DNA of 50,492 bases, from positions 1-50,492 of the forward strand of contig JAHBAR020000026.1 of assembly GCA_018500015.2 (NCBI GenBank), given 5' to 3'. How positions within the stretch are numbered: the first letter of the stretch is position 1; every line of letters begins with the position of its first letter. This stretch comes from Candidatus Kerfeldbacteria bacterium. GTDB lineage: Bacteria; Patescibacteriota; Patescibacteriia; UBA9570; XYC2-FULL-38-9. A model generated the notes under the pieces. That model was not told the DNA's origin, searched no databases, and saw only the letters and a list, made by a program, of their open reading frames with translations. Below, piece by piece: positions 15,887 through 24,806 of this stretch. Both the position numbers and the translations under genes were made by a program.

Positions 15887-17146
15887 ATGGATTCATTTAT
15901 TATCAGAGGCGGTCAACAGATTGAAGGTGAAATTTCCGTCCGTGGTGCAAAAAATCATGCGATAAAAATGTTTCCCGCAAGTCTACTTTCTCGAGAGCCT
16001 GTGGTGTTGCGCAATGTACCAGACATCGAAGACATCCGTAAGCTCACGGAGCTCATTCATGATTTAGGAGGGACTGTTGCGCGCAATGATGCACATACGT
16101 ATACGATCACCGCTCCAGAAACATGTGATGGCGTCTTTCCTCCTGAGATCGTCACAAAACTGCGTGCATCAATTGTGATGCTTGGTCCTGTGCTCGCGCG
16201 ATATGGTGAGGTGACCATGCCGTATCCCGGCGGTGACAATTTAGGCCCTCGCCCAATTGACCTCTTTCTCTCTGCCTTTGAAAAGATGGGCGCAACGATT
16301 ACCGAGCGCAACGGCGCGCAGCATTTTGCAGCACCACATGGTTTGCGTGGAGCCAACATTGTATTCCCTGTGGTGAGTGTTACAGGGACTGAAACCGTCA
16401 TGCTTGCGGCAACACTTGCGACAGGCACAACGATCATAGAGAATGCCGCAATTGAACCCGAAGTCATCGCGCTTGCTGAATATCTTCGCGACCGTGGAGC
16501 TGAGATTCAGGGTATTGGTACGCACACACTCACTATTCGAGGCGGCGAGCTTTTAGCCGGAGGTGAATGTACAATTATTCCAGATCGCATTGAAGCTGGC
16601 TCCTTTGTTATGCTCGCAGCGGCAGCAGCTGGACATGTGCGTGTGAGTGGATGTCGCCCAAAAGATCTTGCTGTTCCGTTATCCATATTGCAAGAGATGG
16701 GCGTGCCATTGTACATGACGGACGATAGTATCGAGGTTGCACCACACAACGGCTTGCGCGCACACTCATTGGTGACCCACGAATACCCCGGCTTCCCAAC
16801 CGATTTGCAAGCGCCAATGACCGTGTTGCTGACACAAGCGCACGGGGAGAGTCGAGTGCGTGAAACCATCTATGATGGTCGGCTGCTCTACACTGACATG
16901 CTGAATAGTATGGGTGCGCGCATTACACTTCTTGATGCCTACCGCGCAGTCGTCAGTGGTGCAACGCCACTCCACGGCACACTCGTTGTAAGCCCGGACA
17001 TTCGTGCGGGGATTGCAATGGTGATTGCAGGCATTATTGCAACAAAAGGTACGACAACTATTGAACACGTGTATCACATTGATAGAGGATATGAACACAT
17101 CGAAACCAGACTCCAACACATCAACGCATACGTTGAACGCGTCTAA
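15887..17146 (+). CDS. murA: UDP-N-acetylglucosamine 1-carboxyvinyltransferase (MurA), Cys-to-Asp form
   Basis: 419 residues, full length. It transfers enolpyruvate from PEP to UDP-GlcNAc, the first committed step of peptidoglycan synthesis in the cytoplasm. The N-terminal GAKNHAIKM contains the catalytic Lys-Asn pair. The active-site loop reads MPYPGGDNLGPRP, with Asp117 (codon 16235-16237) where most MurA have the fosfomycin-reactive Cys of PGGC. Asp at this site is known in naturally fosfomycin-resistant MurA, such as that of Mycobacterium tuberculosis. Later motifs DRIEAGSF and EYPGFPTDLQAP are normal. The downstream protease gene starts inside its 3' end. Confidence 0.94.
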   Translation: MDSFIIRGGQQIEGEISVRGAKNHAIKMFPASLLSREPVVLRNVPDIEDIRKLTELIHDLGGTVARNDAHTYTITAPETCDGVFPPEIVTKLRASIVMLGPVLARYGEVTMPYPGGDNLGPRPIDLFLSAFEKMGATITERNGAQHFAAPHGLRGANIVFPVVSVTGTETVMLAATLATGTTIIENAAIEPEVIALAEYLRDRGAEIQGIGTHTLTIRGGELLAGGECTIIPDRIEAGSFVMLAAAAAGHVRVSGCRPKDLAVPLSILQEMGVPLYMTDDSIEVAPHNGLRAHSLVTHEYPGFPTDLQAPMTVLLTQAHGESRVRETIYDGRLLYTDMLNSMGARITLLDAYRAVVSGATPLHGTLVVSPDIRAGIAMVIAGIIATKGTTTIEHVYHIDRGYEHIETRLQHINAYVERV

Positions 17147-18380
17147 ATCTCGCCGCGCATCAGTATGGACGCTTGTGTTCGTGCTCGGCATCTCTTTTGG
17201 ATTGCTGCTTGGACAATTCCAGCGCGCAGATGGAACTTTTTCTGTACAAGCCGGCTTGGATTTTTTTGCAGGTAAAGCAGGGGAGGCGCGCATCGATGAT
17301 TCAACATTTTCGACAATTTGGGAAAGAATTCATGAAGCGTATGTCACACAACCTGTTGATGACAGTGCATTATTGTATAGTGCTGTCAGTGGTATGGTCG
17401 CAGGGCTTGGTGATCCCTACTCGGTGTATTTTAACCCAGATGATGCCAAAGATTTTCTTTCAGAAATTCATGGTGAATTTAGCGGTGTAGGTGCGCAAAT
17501 TGATAGCAAGGATGGGTATATCACCGTGGTGGCTCCGCAGCCGGAGAGCCCGGCAGAAAAAGCCGGCATACGCGCAGGTGATCGTATTTTGTTTGTTGAT
17601 GGTGTTGATGTGAGTGGTATGAGTGTTTCGGAGGTTGTTGATCGTATTCGTGGTGACAAAGGAACGACGGTGAAGCTTACGTTGTGGCGCGTCGAAATGG
17701 CCGAGCCGTTTGAGATCTCAATTGTACGTGACACCATTCAAATCGCGAGTGTGAAATGGGAGTGGTTGCAAGAGAAAAAAATTGCACATATCGCGGTTTC
17801 AAGTTTTAGCGACGACACTGTTGCACTGTTTGCAGATGCGCTCGGAACTATCGTCACAGAACATTCAGCAGGTGTGATTATTGATCTGCGTAACAATCCT
17901 GGCGGATACTTGCAGGGCGCTGTGGACATCGCCTCAACACTTCTCGACAAAGGGTCGCCAGTGTTGTATGAGCAGCATGCAGATGGAACTGAAAAAGTAT
18001 ATTCAACGGAAGACAATCCAACTCTCAGCACAACGCCGATTGTAGTGCTTGTGAATGAAGGTTCGGCATCTGCGGCAGAGATTCTCGCCGGCGCGCTCAA
18101 AGATCACAACCGAGCTGTGCTGATTGGCACTACAACGTTTGGAAAAGGCTCAGTGCAAGAGGTGAAGAATTTTTCTGATGGCTCGCTTCTCAAACTCACT
18201 ATCGCGCATTGGCTGACTCCAAACAGATCGCTTATTCAAGACACCGGAGTCGCGCCCCACTATATAGTGGATAGTACCGAAGAGGATAGTACAAACGGTC
18301 GCGATCCACAGCTTGATGCCGCACAACTCTTTTTGACTGATCGCTCAGCGTTTGATTCCCAGTTTACTGAGAATAAGTAA
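17091..18380 (+). CDS. ctpA: S41 family C-terminal processing peptidase (CtpA/Prc-like)
   Basis: 429 residues from ATG 17091. An in-frame TTG at 17133 would shorten it by 14 residues and reduce the overlap with murA from 56 to 14 bases, so the start is uncertain. Order: N-terminal membrane helix ([16 protein letters not shown]), a cap region with [10 protein letters not shown], a PDZ domain around [18 protein letters not shown]...[14 protein letters not shown], and the protease core with Ser of [15 protein letters not shown] and Lys of TTFGKGSVQ, the Ser/Lys dyad. It probably trims or degrades exported proteins by recognising their C termini. Confidence 0.92.
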   Translation: MNTSKPDSNTSTHTLNASKSRRASVWTLVFVLGISFGLLLGQFQRADGTFSVQAGLDFFAGKAGEARIDDSTFSTIWERIHEAYVTQPVDDSALLYSAVSGMVAGLGDPYSVYFNPDDAKDFLSEIHGEFSGVGAQIDSKDGYITVVAPQPESPAEKAGIRAGDRILFVDGVDVSGMSVSEVVDRIRGDKGTTVKLTLWRVEMAEPFEISIVRDTIQIASVKWEWLQEKKIAHIAVSSFSDDTVALFADALGTIVTEHSAGVIIDLRNNPGGYLQGAVDIASTLLDKGSPVLYEQHADGTEKVYSTEDNPTLSTTPIVVLVNEGSASAAEILAGALKDHNRAVLIGTTTFGKGSVQEVKNFSDGSLLKLTIAHWLTPNRSLIQDTGVAPHYIVDSTEEDSTNGRDPQLDAAQLFLTDRSAFDSQFTENK

Positions 18381-18384
18381 GGGG

Positions 18385-18413
18385 TTTACGGTTTCTTCTT
18401 GATGCGCTAAAAT
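18385..18413 (+). promoter_or_regulatory. Promoter for rplI
   Basis: -35 TTTACG (18385-18390), 17 bases, -10 TAAAAT (18408-18413), starting four bases after the protease stop. The predicted leader is about 20 A/T-rich bases without a Shine-Dalgarno. Confidence 0.55.
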
Positions 18414-18439
18414 ACGGCGGTATTCATTTATTTTACATT

Positions 18440-18862
18440 ATGAAAGTTGTATTCCAATCCACAGGCGAAATCAAAGATGTAGCAGAGGGCTACGCACGTA
18501 ATTTCTTATTCAAGAGCGGCAAAGCTGTTCCAGCGACACCAGACAACATCAAGAAAGCTGAAGAGCTCCGTGCGAAATTCTCTGCAGAAGTCGAAGCGTC
18601 CGAAGCGCAATGGGCAGAGCTTATTGAGAAGCTTCCAAAAACAACAGTCACACTCACACAGTCAGCAAACGCAGAAGGAAAATTGTTTGGCTCAGTCACA
18701 AGCGATGTCATCATCGATGCATTGAAAGCTCAACACTCTATCGCACTCAACGCTGAGTGGCTTGCACTTCAACCAATTAAAACCACAGGCTCACACACAG
18801 TTGCCGTTAAATTCCCGCACAAAAAACAGTCACAACTTATTGTTCTCGTGAACGCACAATAA
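18440..18862 (+). CDS. rplI: Large ribosomal subunit protein bL9, shortened loop
   Basis: 140 residues against about 148-150 usually. bL9 stabilises the ribosome near the L1 stalk. The N-terminal domain motif [16 protein letters not shown] and KAVPAT are clear, as is the C-terminal domain RLFGSVT-type word (KLFGSVTSD) and HTVAVKFP. Between MKVVF and GEIK there are only three residues (QST), where typical bL9 has about ten including GKGKK or GLGKKG, so the basic beta1-beta2 loop is missing. Several CPR lineages lack bL9 altogether. The stop overlaps the pyrG ATG by one base. Confidence 0.88.
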   Translation: MKVVFQSTGEIKDVAEGYARNFLFKSGKAVPATPDNIKKAEELRAKFSAEVEASEAQWAELIEKLPKTTVTLTQSANAEGKLFGSVTSDVIIDALKAQHSIALNAEWLALQPIKTTGSHTVAVKFPHKKQSQLIVLVNAQ

Positions 18863-20520
18863 TGACCACTCCAAAATTCATCTTCGTTGTCGGCGGCGTG
18901 ATGTCGTCGGTAGGCAAGGGCGTATCAACATCGTCCATCGCATTGATACTCCAATCACGCGGCTACACAGTCACCGTGATGAAAGCTGATCCCTACATTA
19001 ACGTCGACGCAGGAACGATGAATCCAACGGAGCATGGAGAGGTGTTTGTCACAGAAGATGGCGACGAGACCGATCAAGATATCGGCAACTACGAACGCTT
19101 CATCAACACCAACATCACCTCGATCAACTACATGACCACTGGTCGTGTGTATCAAACGGTGATTCAAAAAGAACGTAATCTTGAATATCAAGGTAAGTGC
19201 GTTGAGGTAGTCCCACACATTCCAGAAGAGATCATTCGTCGTATTTCTGCCGCACAACAAAAAAGCAAAGCTGATGTGACAGTTATTGAAATCGGCGGCA
19301 CAGTAGGTGAGTACCAAAATATTTTGTTCCTTGAAGCTGCGCGCATGCTCAAAAATCAACATCCAAACGATGTTGCATTTGTATTGGTGAGCTATTTACC
19401 GGTGCCATCAACGCTTGGTGAGATGAAGACAAAACCAACGCAGCACGCTGTTCGTTTGATGAATGAAGCCGGCTTGCAACCTGATTTCATTATTGCACGT
19501 GCTGAGCGCATGCTCGACGATGTCCGTTGCGAAAAACTCGCGCAATTTTGTTCGGTGCCAAAAGATGCTGTGATCCCTGCTCCAGACGCACCTCATATTT
19601 ATGATGTACCTTTGCAATTTGAAAAGCGTGGATTTACAGACAATATTTTGAAACGTCTCAACATGCGCGCTAAGAAAGTAGGAAAGAAGGCGCATACAAA
19701 CGATCTGTTGGCATTCAAAAAACTTCTGCATACAATTAACACCACGAAGAAAACTATTCGCATCGGTGTTGTCGGAAAATATTTTCACACCGGCCAATTT
19801 GTTCTTGCCGATTCCTACATCTCTGTCATTGAAGCGTTGAAGCACGCTGCATGGTCATTTGCCTACAAGCCAGAGTTGGTGTGGCTCGACCCTGAATCGT
19901 ACGAAAAAGATTCTAAAAATTTGCGCGAACTTGCTCAGTTCGACGGTGTGTTGATTCCGGGTGGTTTTGGTTCACGCGGAGTGGAAGGGAAGATCGCGGC
20001 GATTCAATATGTACGTGAACACAAGATTCCATACTTTGGTTTGTGCTACGGTATGCAGCTCGCAGCTATCGAGGTGGCTCGTCATGTTGCCTCAATTCGC
20101 GATGCACACACTCAAGAGATTGATCCAAAAACAAAGCATCCTGTCATCATCGTCAACCCATTCCAAAAAGAGAACATTATGCAAAAACGTTTTGGCGGTA
20201 CCATGCGTTTAGGGAGTTATGACTGCGCGCTCGTGAAAGGAACAAAAACAAGCAAAGCATATGGCAAAGCAGTTATCTCAGAACGCCATCGCCATCGTTA
20301 TGAATTCAACAATGCATATCGCACCATTTTGGAAGAGGCTGGTATGCGCGTGTCTGGTACAAACCCGGAGACAGATCTTGTAGAAATTATGGAGTTAAAT
20401 AATCATCCATGGTTTGTTGGTACTCAATTTCATCCAGAATTTTTGTCTCGACCACTTTCGCCGCATCCGCTGTTCAAAGGGTTTATCGCTGCTTCAATTG
20501 ATCGTCAAAAGAAGAGGTAA
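18862..20520 (+). CDS. pyrG: CTP synthase
   Basis: 552 residues, full length. It aminates UTP to CTP with glutamine and ATP. The synthetase domain begins FVVGGVMSSVGKGVSTSS (P-loop-like), with DPYINVDAGTMNPTEHGEVFV and EIGGTVGE. The glutamine amidotransferase domain (from about residue 295) has the oxyanion region GGFGSRG, nucleophile Cys in FGLCYGMQLA, and the His-Glu of TQFHPEF. All catalytic residues are present. Coupled to rplI through a TAATG overlap. Confidence 0.97.
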   Translation: MTTPKFIFVVGGVMSSVGKGVSTSSIALILQSRGYTVTVMKADPYINVDAGTMNPTEHGEVFVTEDGDETDQDIGNYERFINTNITSINYMTTGRVYQTVIQKERNLEYQGKCVEVVPHIPEEIIRRISAAQQKSKADVTVIEIGGTVGEYQNILFLEAARMLKNQHPNDVAFVLVSYLPVPSTLGEMKTKPTQHAVRLMNEAGLQPDFIIARAERMLDDVRCEKLAQFCSVPKDAVIPAPDAPHIYDVPLQFEKRGFTDNILKRLNMRAKKVGKKAHTNDLLAFKKLLHTINTTKKTIRIGVVGKYFHTGQFVLADSYISVIEALKHAAWSFAYKPELVWLDPESYEKDSKNLRELAQFDGVLIPGGFGSRGVEGKIAAIQYVREHKIPYFGLCYGMQLAAIEVARHVASIRDAHTQEIDPKTKHPVIIVNPFQKENIMQKRFGGTMRLGSYDCALVKGTKTSKAYGKAVISERHRHRYEFNNAYRTILEEAGMRVSGTNPETDLVEIMELNNHPWFVGTQFHPEFLSRPLSPHPLFKGFIAASIDRQKKR

Positions 20521-20527
20521 TTCGTGG

Positions 20528-20533
20528 TATACT
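20528..20533 (+). promoter_or_regulatory. -10 box of a near-leaderless transaldolase promoter
   Basis: TATACT preceded by TGG (extended -10) ends seven bases before the ATG at 20541. The -35 position (TCAAAA, 17 bases upstream) is poor. Predicted transcript begins at or next to ATG. Confidence 0.5.
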
Positions 20534-20540
20534 TCGTCAT

Positions 20541-21185
20541 ATGAAATATTTTCTTGACACAGCCGACATCGAGGCAATTAAAAAAGCGGCATCCACAGGT
20601 GTGCTTGATGGTATCACTACAAATCCATCGCTTATCGTAAAATCTGGTCGCAAATTTGAAGACGTTATTCGCGAAATAGCTGGAATTGTTGATGGTCCAA
20701 TTTCTGCAGAGGTCACTGCGCTTGACACCGCTGGCATGCTCGAGCAATCAAGGCCGTTGATTGCAATCCATCCAAACATCGTAATCAAAGTGCCAATGAC
20801 AGAGGCGGGGATTGCTGCATGCGCAGCTCTGAGTAAACAACATGTGCGCGTGAATGTAACGTTGATCTTTGATGTGAATCAAGCAATGTTAGCTGCTCAC
20901 GCTGGCGCAACTTTTGCCTCTCCATTTTGTGGTCGACTTGATGACATTGGACAAGATGGCGTGAAGTTGGTTGAAGAGATTGTAAAAGCGTTTCGCAATT
21001 ACAAAGTATCAACGCAAGTACTTGCTGCAAGTATACGTTCTGCTGACCACGTTCGCCGATGTGCCCTTGCTGGCGCTGATGTGGTCACTGTTCCTCCACA
21101 AGTATTCCACGAACTGTTTTCGCACCCCCTTACTGATGCTGGAATCGAAAAATTTTTGAACGATTGGAAGTCAGCGGTGAAATAA
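20541..21185 (+). CDS. tal: Transaldolase, short FSA/TalC-like type
   Basis: 214 residues, the size of the compact transaldolase/fructose-6-phosphate aldolase subfamily. It moves a dihydroxyacetone unit between sugar phosphates in the non-oxidative pentose phosphate branch. Motifs: MKYFLDTADIEAIK, DGITTNPSLI, the Schiff-base Lys83 in IVIKVPMTEAG, NVTLIFDVNQA and the C-terminal GADVVTVPPQVF. Transaldolase or aldolase specificity cannot be decided here, but the adjacent split transketolase favours transaldolase. Confidence 0.92.
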   Translation: MKYFLDTADIEAIKKAASTGVLDGITTNPSLIVKSGRKFEDVIREIAGIVDGPISAEVTALDTAGMLEQSRPLIAIHPNIVIKVPMTEAGIAACAALSKQHVRVNVTLIFDVNQAMLAAHAGATFASPFCGRLDDIGQDGVKLVEEIVKAFRNYKVSTQVLAASIRSADHVRRCALAGADVVTVPPQVFHELFSHPLTDAGIEKFLNDWKSAVK

Positions 21186-21186
21186 T

Positions 21187-22035
21187 ATGACGAATCAAGA
21201 ACTCGCTCTTTACGCTAATACTATTCGTCACGATATTATTAAGGCTCTTGGAAAAGCAGGTTCCGGACACCCGGGAGGGAGCTTGGGTATGGCGGATATT
21301 TTTACCGCGTTGTATTTTTCTGAAGCACATGTTGATCCTAAAAATCCAAACGATCCTAACCGCGATCGTATTGTGCTTTCTAATGGTCATATTTGTCCTG
21401 TACTCTATGCAACCCTTGCGCGCGCAGGATATTTTCCTCTTGAAGAGATGCAGACGTTGCGCGTTCTTGGTTCAAAGATGCAAGGTCATCCACATCGCGG
21501 TGCATTGCCCGGACTTGAAACCACGAGCGGTCCGCTTGGTTCTGGGTTGTCGCAAGCCGCTGGTATGGCTCTTGGTCTTCGCATGGACAAGAGTGCTGCA
21601 CGTGTATTTTGCCTTACCTCTGATGGCGAACATCAAGAAGGCAATCATTGGGAAGCGGTGATGCTGGCAAGTAAATACAAACTCGATCGTTTGATTCAAA
21701 TCATGGATCGCAATTACATTCAAATTGACGGCACAACAGAAGATGTCATGCCACTTGACCCAGTTGCAGATAAATATCGCGCATTTGGTTGGAATGTCAT
21801 CGAAATTGATGGACACAATTTTACGCAAATCCTCGAAGCGATTCGTTCGGCCTCAGCACATACTGGAACTCCAACACTGATTAACGCGCGTACAATTCCC
21901 GGTAAAGGAGTGAGCTATATGGAGGGCAAATTCACTTGGCACGGCAAAACGCCCAACGCAGAGGATACGCAGAAAGCACTGGCTGATTTAGATGCTGTCC
22001 GCGATGCAATTGAAAACGGAACATATGTCTACTAA
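21187..22035 (+). CDS. Transketolase, N-terminal (TPP-binding) subunit
   Basis: 282 residues corresponding to the first third of a normal transketolase. Thiamine diphosphate and substrate motifs: GSGHPGGSLGMADI, SNGHICPVLYA, TSGPLGSGLSQAAGMA and the metal/diphosphate motif SDGEHQEGNHWEA. Split transketolases encoded by two adjacent genes are common in anaerobes and archaea. The partner gene overlaps this one by 11 bases, and transaldolase lies one base upstream. Confidence 0.93.
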   Translation: MTNQELALYANTIRHDIIKALGKAGSGHPGGSLGMADIFTALYFSEAHVDPKNPNDPNRDRIVLSNGHICPVLYATLARAGYFPLEEMQTLRVLGSKMQGHPHRGALPGLETTSGPLGSGLSQAAGMALGLRMDKSAARVFCLTSDGEHQEGNHWEAVMLASKYKLDRLIQIMDRNYIQIDGTTEDVMPLDPVADKYRAFGWNVIEIDGHNFTQILEAIRSASAHTGTPTLINARTIPGKGVSYMEGKFTWHGKTPNAEDTQKALADLDAVRDAIENGTYVY

Positions 22036-23020
22036 ACTTTCTTCAACTCTCAATCTTCAACATGGACTTACAGATGGCACACCTCTTCCAATTTCTGCTA
22101 TCCGTGAAGGGTTTGGGAAAGGGATGCTTGAAGCGGGGAAACATGATCCGCGTGTTGTGGGCCTCAGCGCCGATCTCACTGAATCCACGCAAATGCATCT
22201 GTTTGCAAAAGAGTTTCCTGATCGCTTTGTACAAGTGGGTGTCGCTGAACAAAATCTTGCCACTGTTGCCTCCGGCCTTGCTGCTGCAGGCAAAATTCCG
22301 TTCGCCTCATCATTCGCTGCATTTTCTCCGGGCCGCAACTGGGAGCAAATTCGTACAACCATTTGCTACAATAATCAACCGGTAAAAATGGTTGGCTCAC
22401 ACTCTGGTTTGTCGGCAGGCCCTGATGGCGCAACGCATCAAATCCTTGAGGACGTCGCTCTTATGCGTGTGTTGCCAAATATGGTAGTGGTTGTTCCGGC
22501 CGACGCTGAACAAACGCGCACAGCAACACTTGCGCTTGCACAAGATCCGCGTCCCGCATACCTTCGTTTGGTGCGTGAGAAAACTCCGGTGTTCACAACA
22601 CCTGAAACTCCGTTTGAAATTGGAAAGGCACAAGTTATTTCCGAGGGCTCTGATGTGACTATTGTTGTTGCGGGGCCGTTTATTGTTGAAGCGTTGAAAG
22701 CAGCAGCGCAACTTGGAAACTTAGCTTCTCTTGAGATCATCAACATGCACACTATCTCTCCATTCGATCACACAACGCTCATCGCTTCTGCTCAAAAAAC
22801 GGGTCGTGTGATCACCATTGAAGATCATCAAATTATCGGTGGACTTGCCGGAGCGGTATGCGAATCGCTTGCCGAACACTGTCCAACGCCTGTGATGCGA
22901 CTGGGTTTAAAAAATACGTTTGGTGAATCAGGGCAGGTGCCGGAGCTTTGGAAAAAACATAATCTTTCAGCTGAAGGTATCGTTGCTGCTGTGCAAGCAT
23001 TTTTGAAGCGCACAGCATAA
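22025..23020 (+). CDS. Transketolase, C-terminal (pyrimidine-binding) subunit
   Basis: 331 residues from ATG 22025; the longer frame from 21992 lies inside the preceding gene and adds non-conserved residues. The catalytic Glu for the TPP pyrimidine is in QVGVAEQNLATVASGLA, and SHSGLSAGPDGATHQ and the C-terminal VITIEDHQIIGGLAG match the family. Together with the upstream subunit it transfers two-carbon ketol units between sugar phosphates. Confidence 0.93.
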   Translation: MSTKLSSTLNLQHGLTDGTPLPISAIREGFGKGMLEAGKHDPRVVGLSADLTESTQMHLFAKEFPDRFVQVGVAEQNLATVASGLAAAGKIPFASSFAAFSPGRNWEQIRTTICYNNQPVKMVGSHSGLSAGPDGATHQILEDVALMRVLPNMVVVVPADAEQTRTATLALAQDPRPAYLRLVREKTPVFTTPETPFEIGKAQVISEGSDVTIVVAGPFIVEALKAAAQLGNLASLEIINMHTISPFDHTTLIASAQKTGRVITIEDHQIIGGLAGAVCESLAEHCPTPVMRLGLKNTFGESGQVPELWKKHNLSAEGIVAAVQAFLKRTA

Positions 23021-23031
23021 CGTGATACAGT
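23003..23031 (+). promoter_or_regulatory. Leaderless promoter inside the end of the transketolase gene
   Basis: -35 TTGAAG (23003-23008), exactly 17 bases, -10 TACAGT (23026-23031) with an extended TGA. Only six bases separate the -10 from ATG at 23038, so the transcript should start on or next to the start codon. Confidence 0.65.
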
Positions 23032-23037
23032 GATCCT

Positions 23038-24021
23038 ATGGCGTTATTTAATCGTCAGGAAGTGATACGTCCGTTAACACTCGCGGCACTCGCGGCCATT
23101 ATTATTTTTGCCGTTGTACTTCGCGTGCGCAATGGCGGAAGTGTTCGTGAGGTAGAGGAATTGACACCGCAAACATTTGGCGAGCTCATCAACTCAATCT
23201 ACCCAACAGATGAAGAGTTGCGGAATACGCAGTTGATTACAACTACCACTCGCGAACGTAAAAGCGAGGCTATCAACACAATCTCTCGAGATGGTTTTCC
23301 TACAGAAGCATATATTTCAAAACCGGAAGGAGACGGCCCATTTCCATTTATTATTATCGTACCGGACCCATTTGTAGAAGATGATGCACAGATTGTCAGT
23401 CAAACTGTTGGTGAGCTGTACTCTACGGCATTAAAGGCTGTTGTCGTTGTTGTTCAACCACGCGCTACCCACAGAGGTTTGGATGATGTCACAGACACCC
23501 TTGCTTTTATTGAATGGCAGGAAAAAGTTGTAGAAATTCACGATCAGCCACAGCTAGTAATTGGTGTTGGATATGGCGCATGGCTTGCCGCAAAAGCTGC
23601 AGAGACCACGCAACCGCAATACATCGCTTATTTTTCCCCAATTTTTGATCTTCGTGCAACAGATGTGCAGCAGACTTTTAGGAGCACCTTTGTTGCTCAG
23701 AGCGATTGTTCGGCTAAGGTTGACTCAGAGACGTGTCTTGCTGACCTTGAGGAGGTGACTATCCCGGATCTGCCTACATATGTACAGACAACATCCGGCG
23801 AAACAAGCGATCGAAGCGGTGACCTTCAACGTATTATTGATGCGTTAACCACTACACCAACGACTAGCGTGTTACCATCAACAGCTTCCTTGCGTTCACT
23901 TATGGTGAACGGTACAGTTGCCGACCTCGCTCAGTCATTGTCGGTATTTTCAACGTGGTATGAAAGTGAAGTACTTGATGTTGCTGTTGAAGAGTCTGAA
24001 CCATCTACAAGCAATCAATGA
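23038..24021 (+). CDS. Membrane-anchored alpha/beta-hydrolase-like protein lacking the nucleophile
   Basis: 327 residues. One N-terminal membrane helix (about residues 14-30, LAALAAIIIFAVVL), then a region resembling dienelactone hydrolase-type alpha/beta-hydrolases: FPTEAYISKPEGDGPFPFIIIVPD reduces to the usual strand pattern, and the nucleophile elbow position reads GVGYGAW. A working enzyme would have GxSxG, so the Ser appears replaced by Gly. A Ser/Thr/Glu-rich tail ends the protein. It is probably an exported binding or structural protein, not an esterase. It overlaps lgt by ATGA. Family assignment is tentative. Confidence 0.6.
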   Translation: MALFNRQEVIRPLTLAALAAIIIFAVVLRVRNGGSVREVEELTPQTFGELINSIYPTDEELRNTQLITTTTRERKSEAINTISRDGFPTEAYISKPEGDGPFPFIIIVPDPFVEDDAQIVSQTVGELYSTALKAVVVVVQPRATHRGLDDVTDTLAFIEWQEKVVEIHDQPQLVIGVGYGAWLAAKAAETTQPQYIAYFSPIFDLRATDVQQTFRSTFVAQSDCSAKVDSETCLADLEEVTIPDLPTYVQTTSGETSDRSGDLQRIIDALTTTPTTSVLPSTASLRSLMVNGTVADLAQSLSVFSTWYESEVLDVAVEESEPSTSNQ

Positions 24022-24806
24022 TACCATTTTTTCAGCTTAATACATTTTCTATTGGCCCTGTTCACCTCCAAGTGTGGGGAGTGTGCGTAGCTCTTGGCAT
24101 TGTTGTCGGCACATATGCGTCAGTGTGGTATGGACACACACGATTTGGACTTATTCGTTCTCAGATTATTGATCTTTCGTTTTGGATGACGTTTGCTGCA
24201 TTGATTGGTGCGCGTGTCTGGTACGTGATTTTTGAATGGCCGAGCGGTGTAATGAATGCCGGTTGGGAGGCGTTTGCAGTGTGGAATGGAGGAATGTCGT
24301 TATCAGGCTCATTGGTGTGCGGTGGAATTGTACTAGTAGTGTACGCAAAAAGAAAAAAAATATCTCTATCTCATATCTGCGCCTCGCTTGCATTTGGTCT
24401 GCCGTTTGGTATTGCGCTTGGCCGCCTAGGCTGTTTTTTTATATACGATCATCCGGGCACTCCAACACATTTTTTCTTAGGTCAAGAGTATGTTGACGGC
24501 ATTGTGCGCCACAACACCGGCTTGTATCTCGCTCTGGCAAGTGCTCTAAATGCATTACTTTTTGTCATTTTGATTAGAAAAAAAACGATCGATGCATATG
24601 TTTTACCAGCACTGTTCCTTATCTTTTATGGACTATCTCGTTGCGTTTTAGATCTGCTTCGCGCAACAGATCTGGCACATACTGATGCCCGTTTTTTAGG
24701 GCTCACAACAGCACAATACGTCGGTGCGATATTCATTGTCATTGGGCTCTCTGTATGGTATGCTCATCGTCATGAAGCGCCAAGTCAAAAAAAGAAAAAT
24801 AGATAA
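24018..24806 (+). CDS. lgt: Prolipoprotein diacylglyceryl transferase (Lgt), divergent
   Basis: 262 residues, about seven membrane helices. It begins FFQLNTFSIGPVHLQVWGVCVALGI, the standard Lgt opening. Lgt adds diacylglycerol from phosphatidylglycerol to the Cys of prolipoproteins. The loop normally reading WxGGMSFHGG is WNGGMSLSGS here, replacing the conserved His with Ser, and the signature GRxGNF is GRLGCFF, replacing Asn with Cys while keeping the Arg. It may be a divergent active enzyme or have altered lipid specificity. The next gene's start and its promoter lie inside the 3' end. Confidence 0.82.
   Translation: MIPFFQLNTFSIGPVHLQVWGVCVALGIVVGTYASVWYGHTRFGLIRSQIIDLSFWMTFAALIGARVWYVIFEWPSGVMNAGWEAFAVWNGGMSLSGSLVCGGIVLVVYAKRKKISLSHICASLAFGLPFGIALGRLGCFFIYDHPGTPTHFFLGQEYVDGIVRHNTGLYLALASALNALLFVILIRKKTIDAYVLPALFLIFYGLSRCVLDLLRATDLAHTDARFLGLTTAQYVGAIFIVIGLSVWYAHRHEAPSQKKKNR
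24736..24764 (+). promoter_or_regulatory. Leaderless promoter inside the lgt 3' end
   Basis: -35 TTGTCA (24736-24741), 17 bases, -10 TATGCT (24759-24764) with an extended TGG. Seven bases then lead to ATG at 24772. This supports 24772 as the start of the next gene over the upstream in-frame ATG at 24724. Confidence 0.6.
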
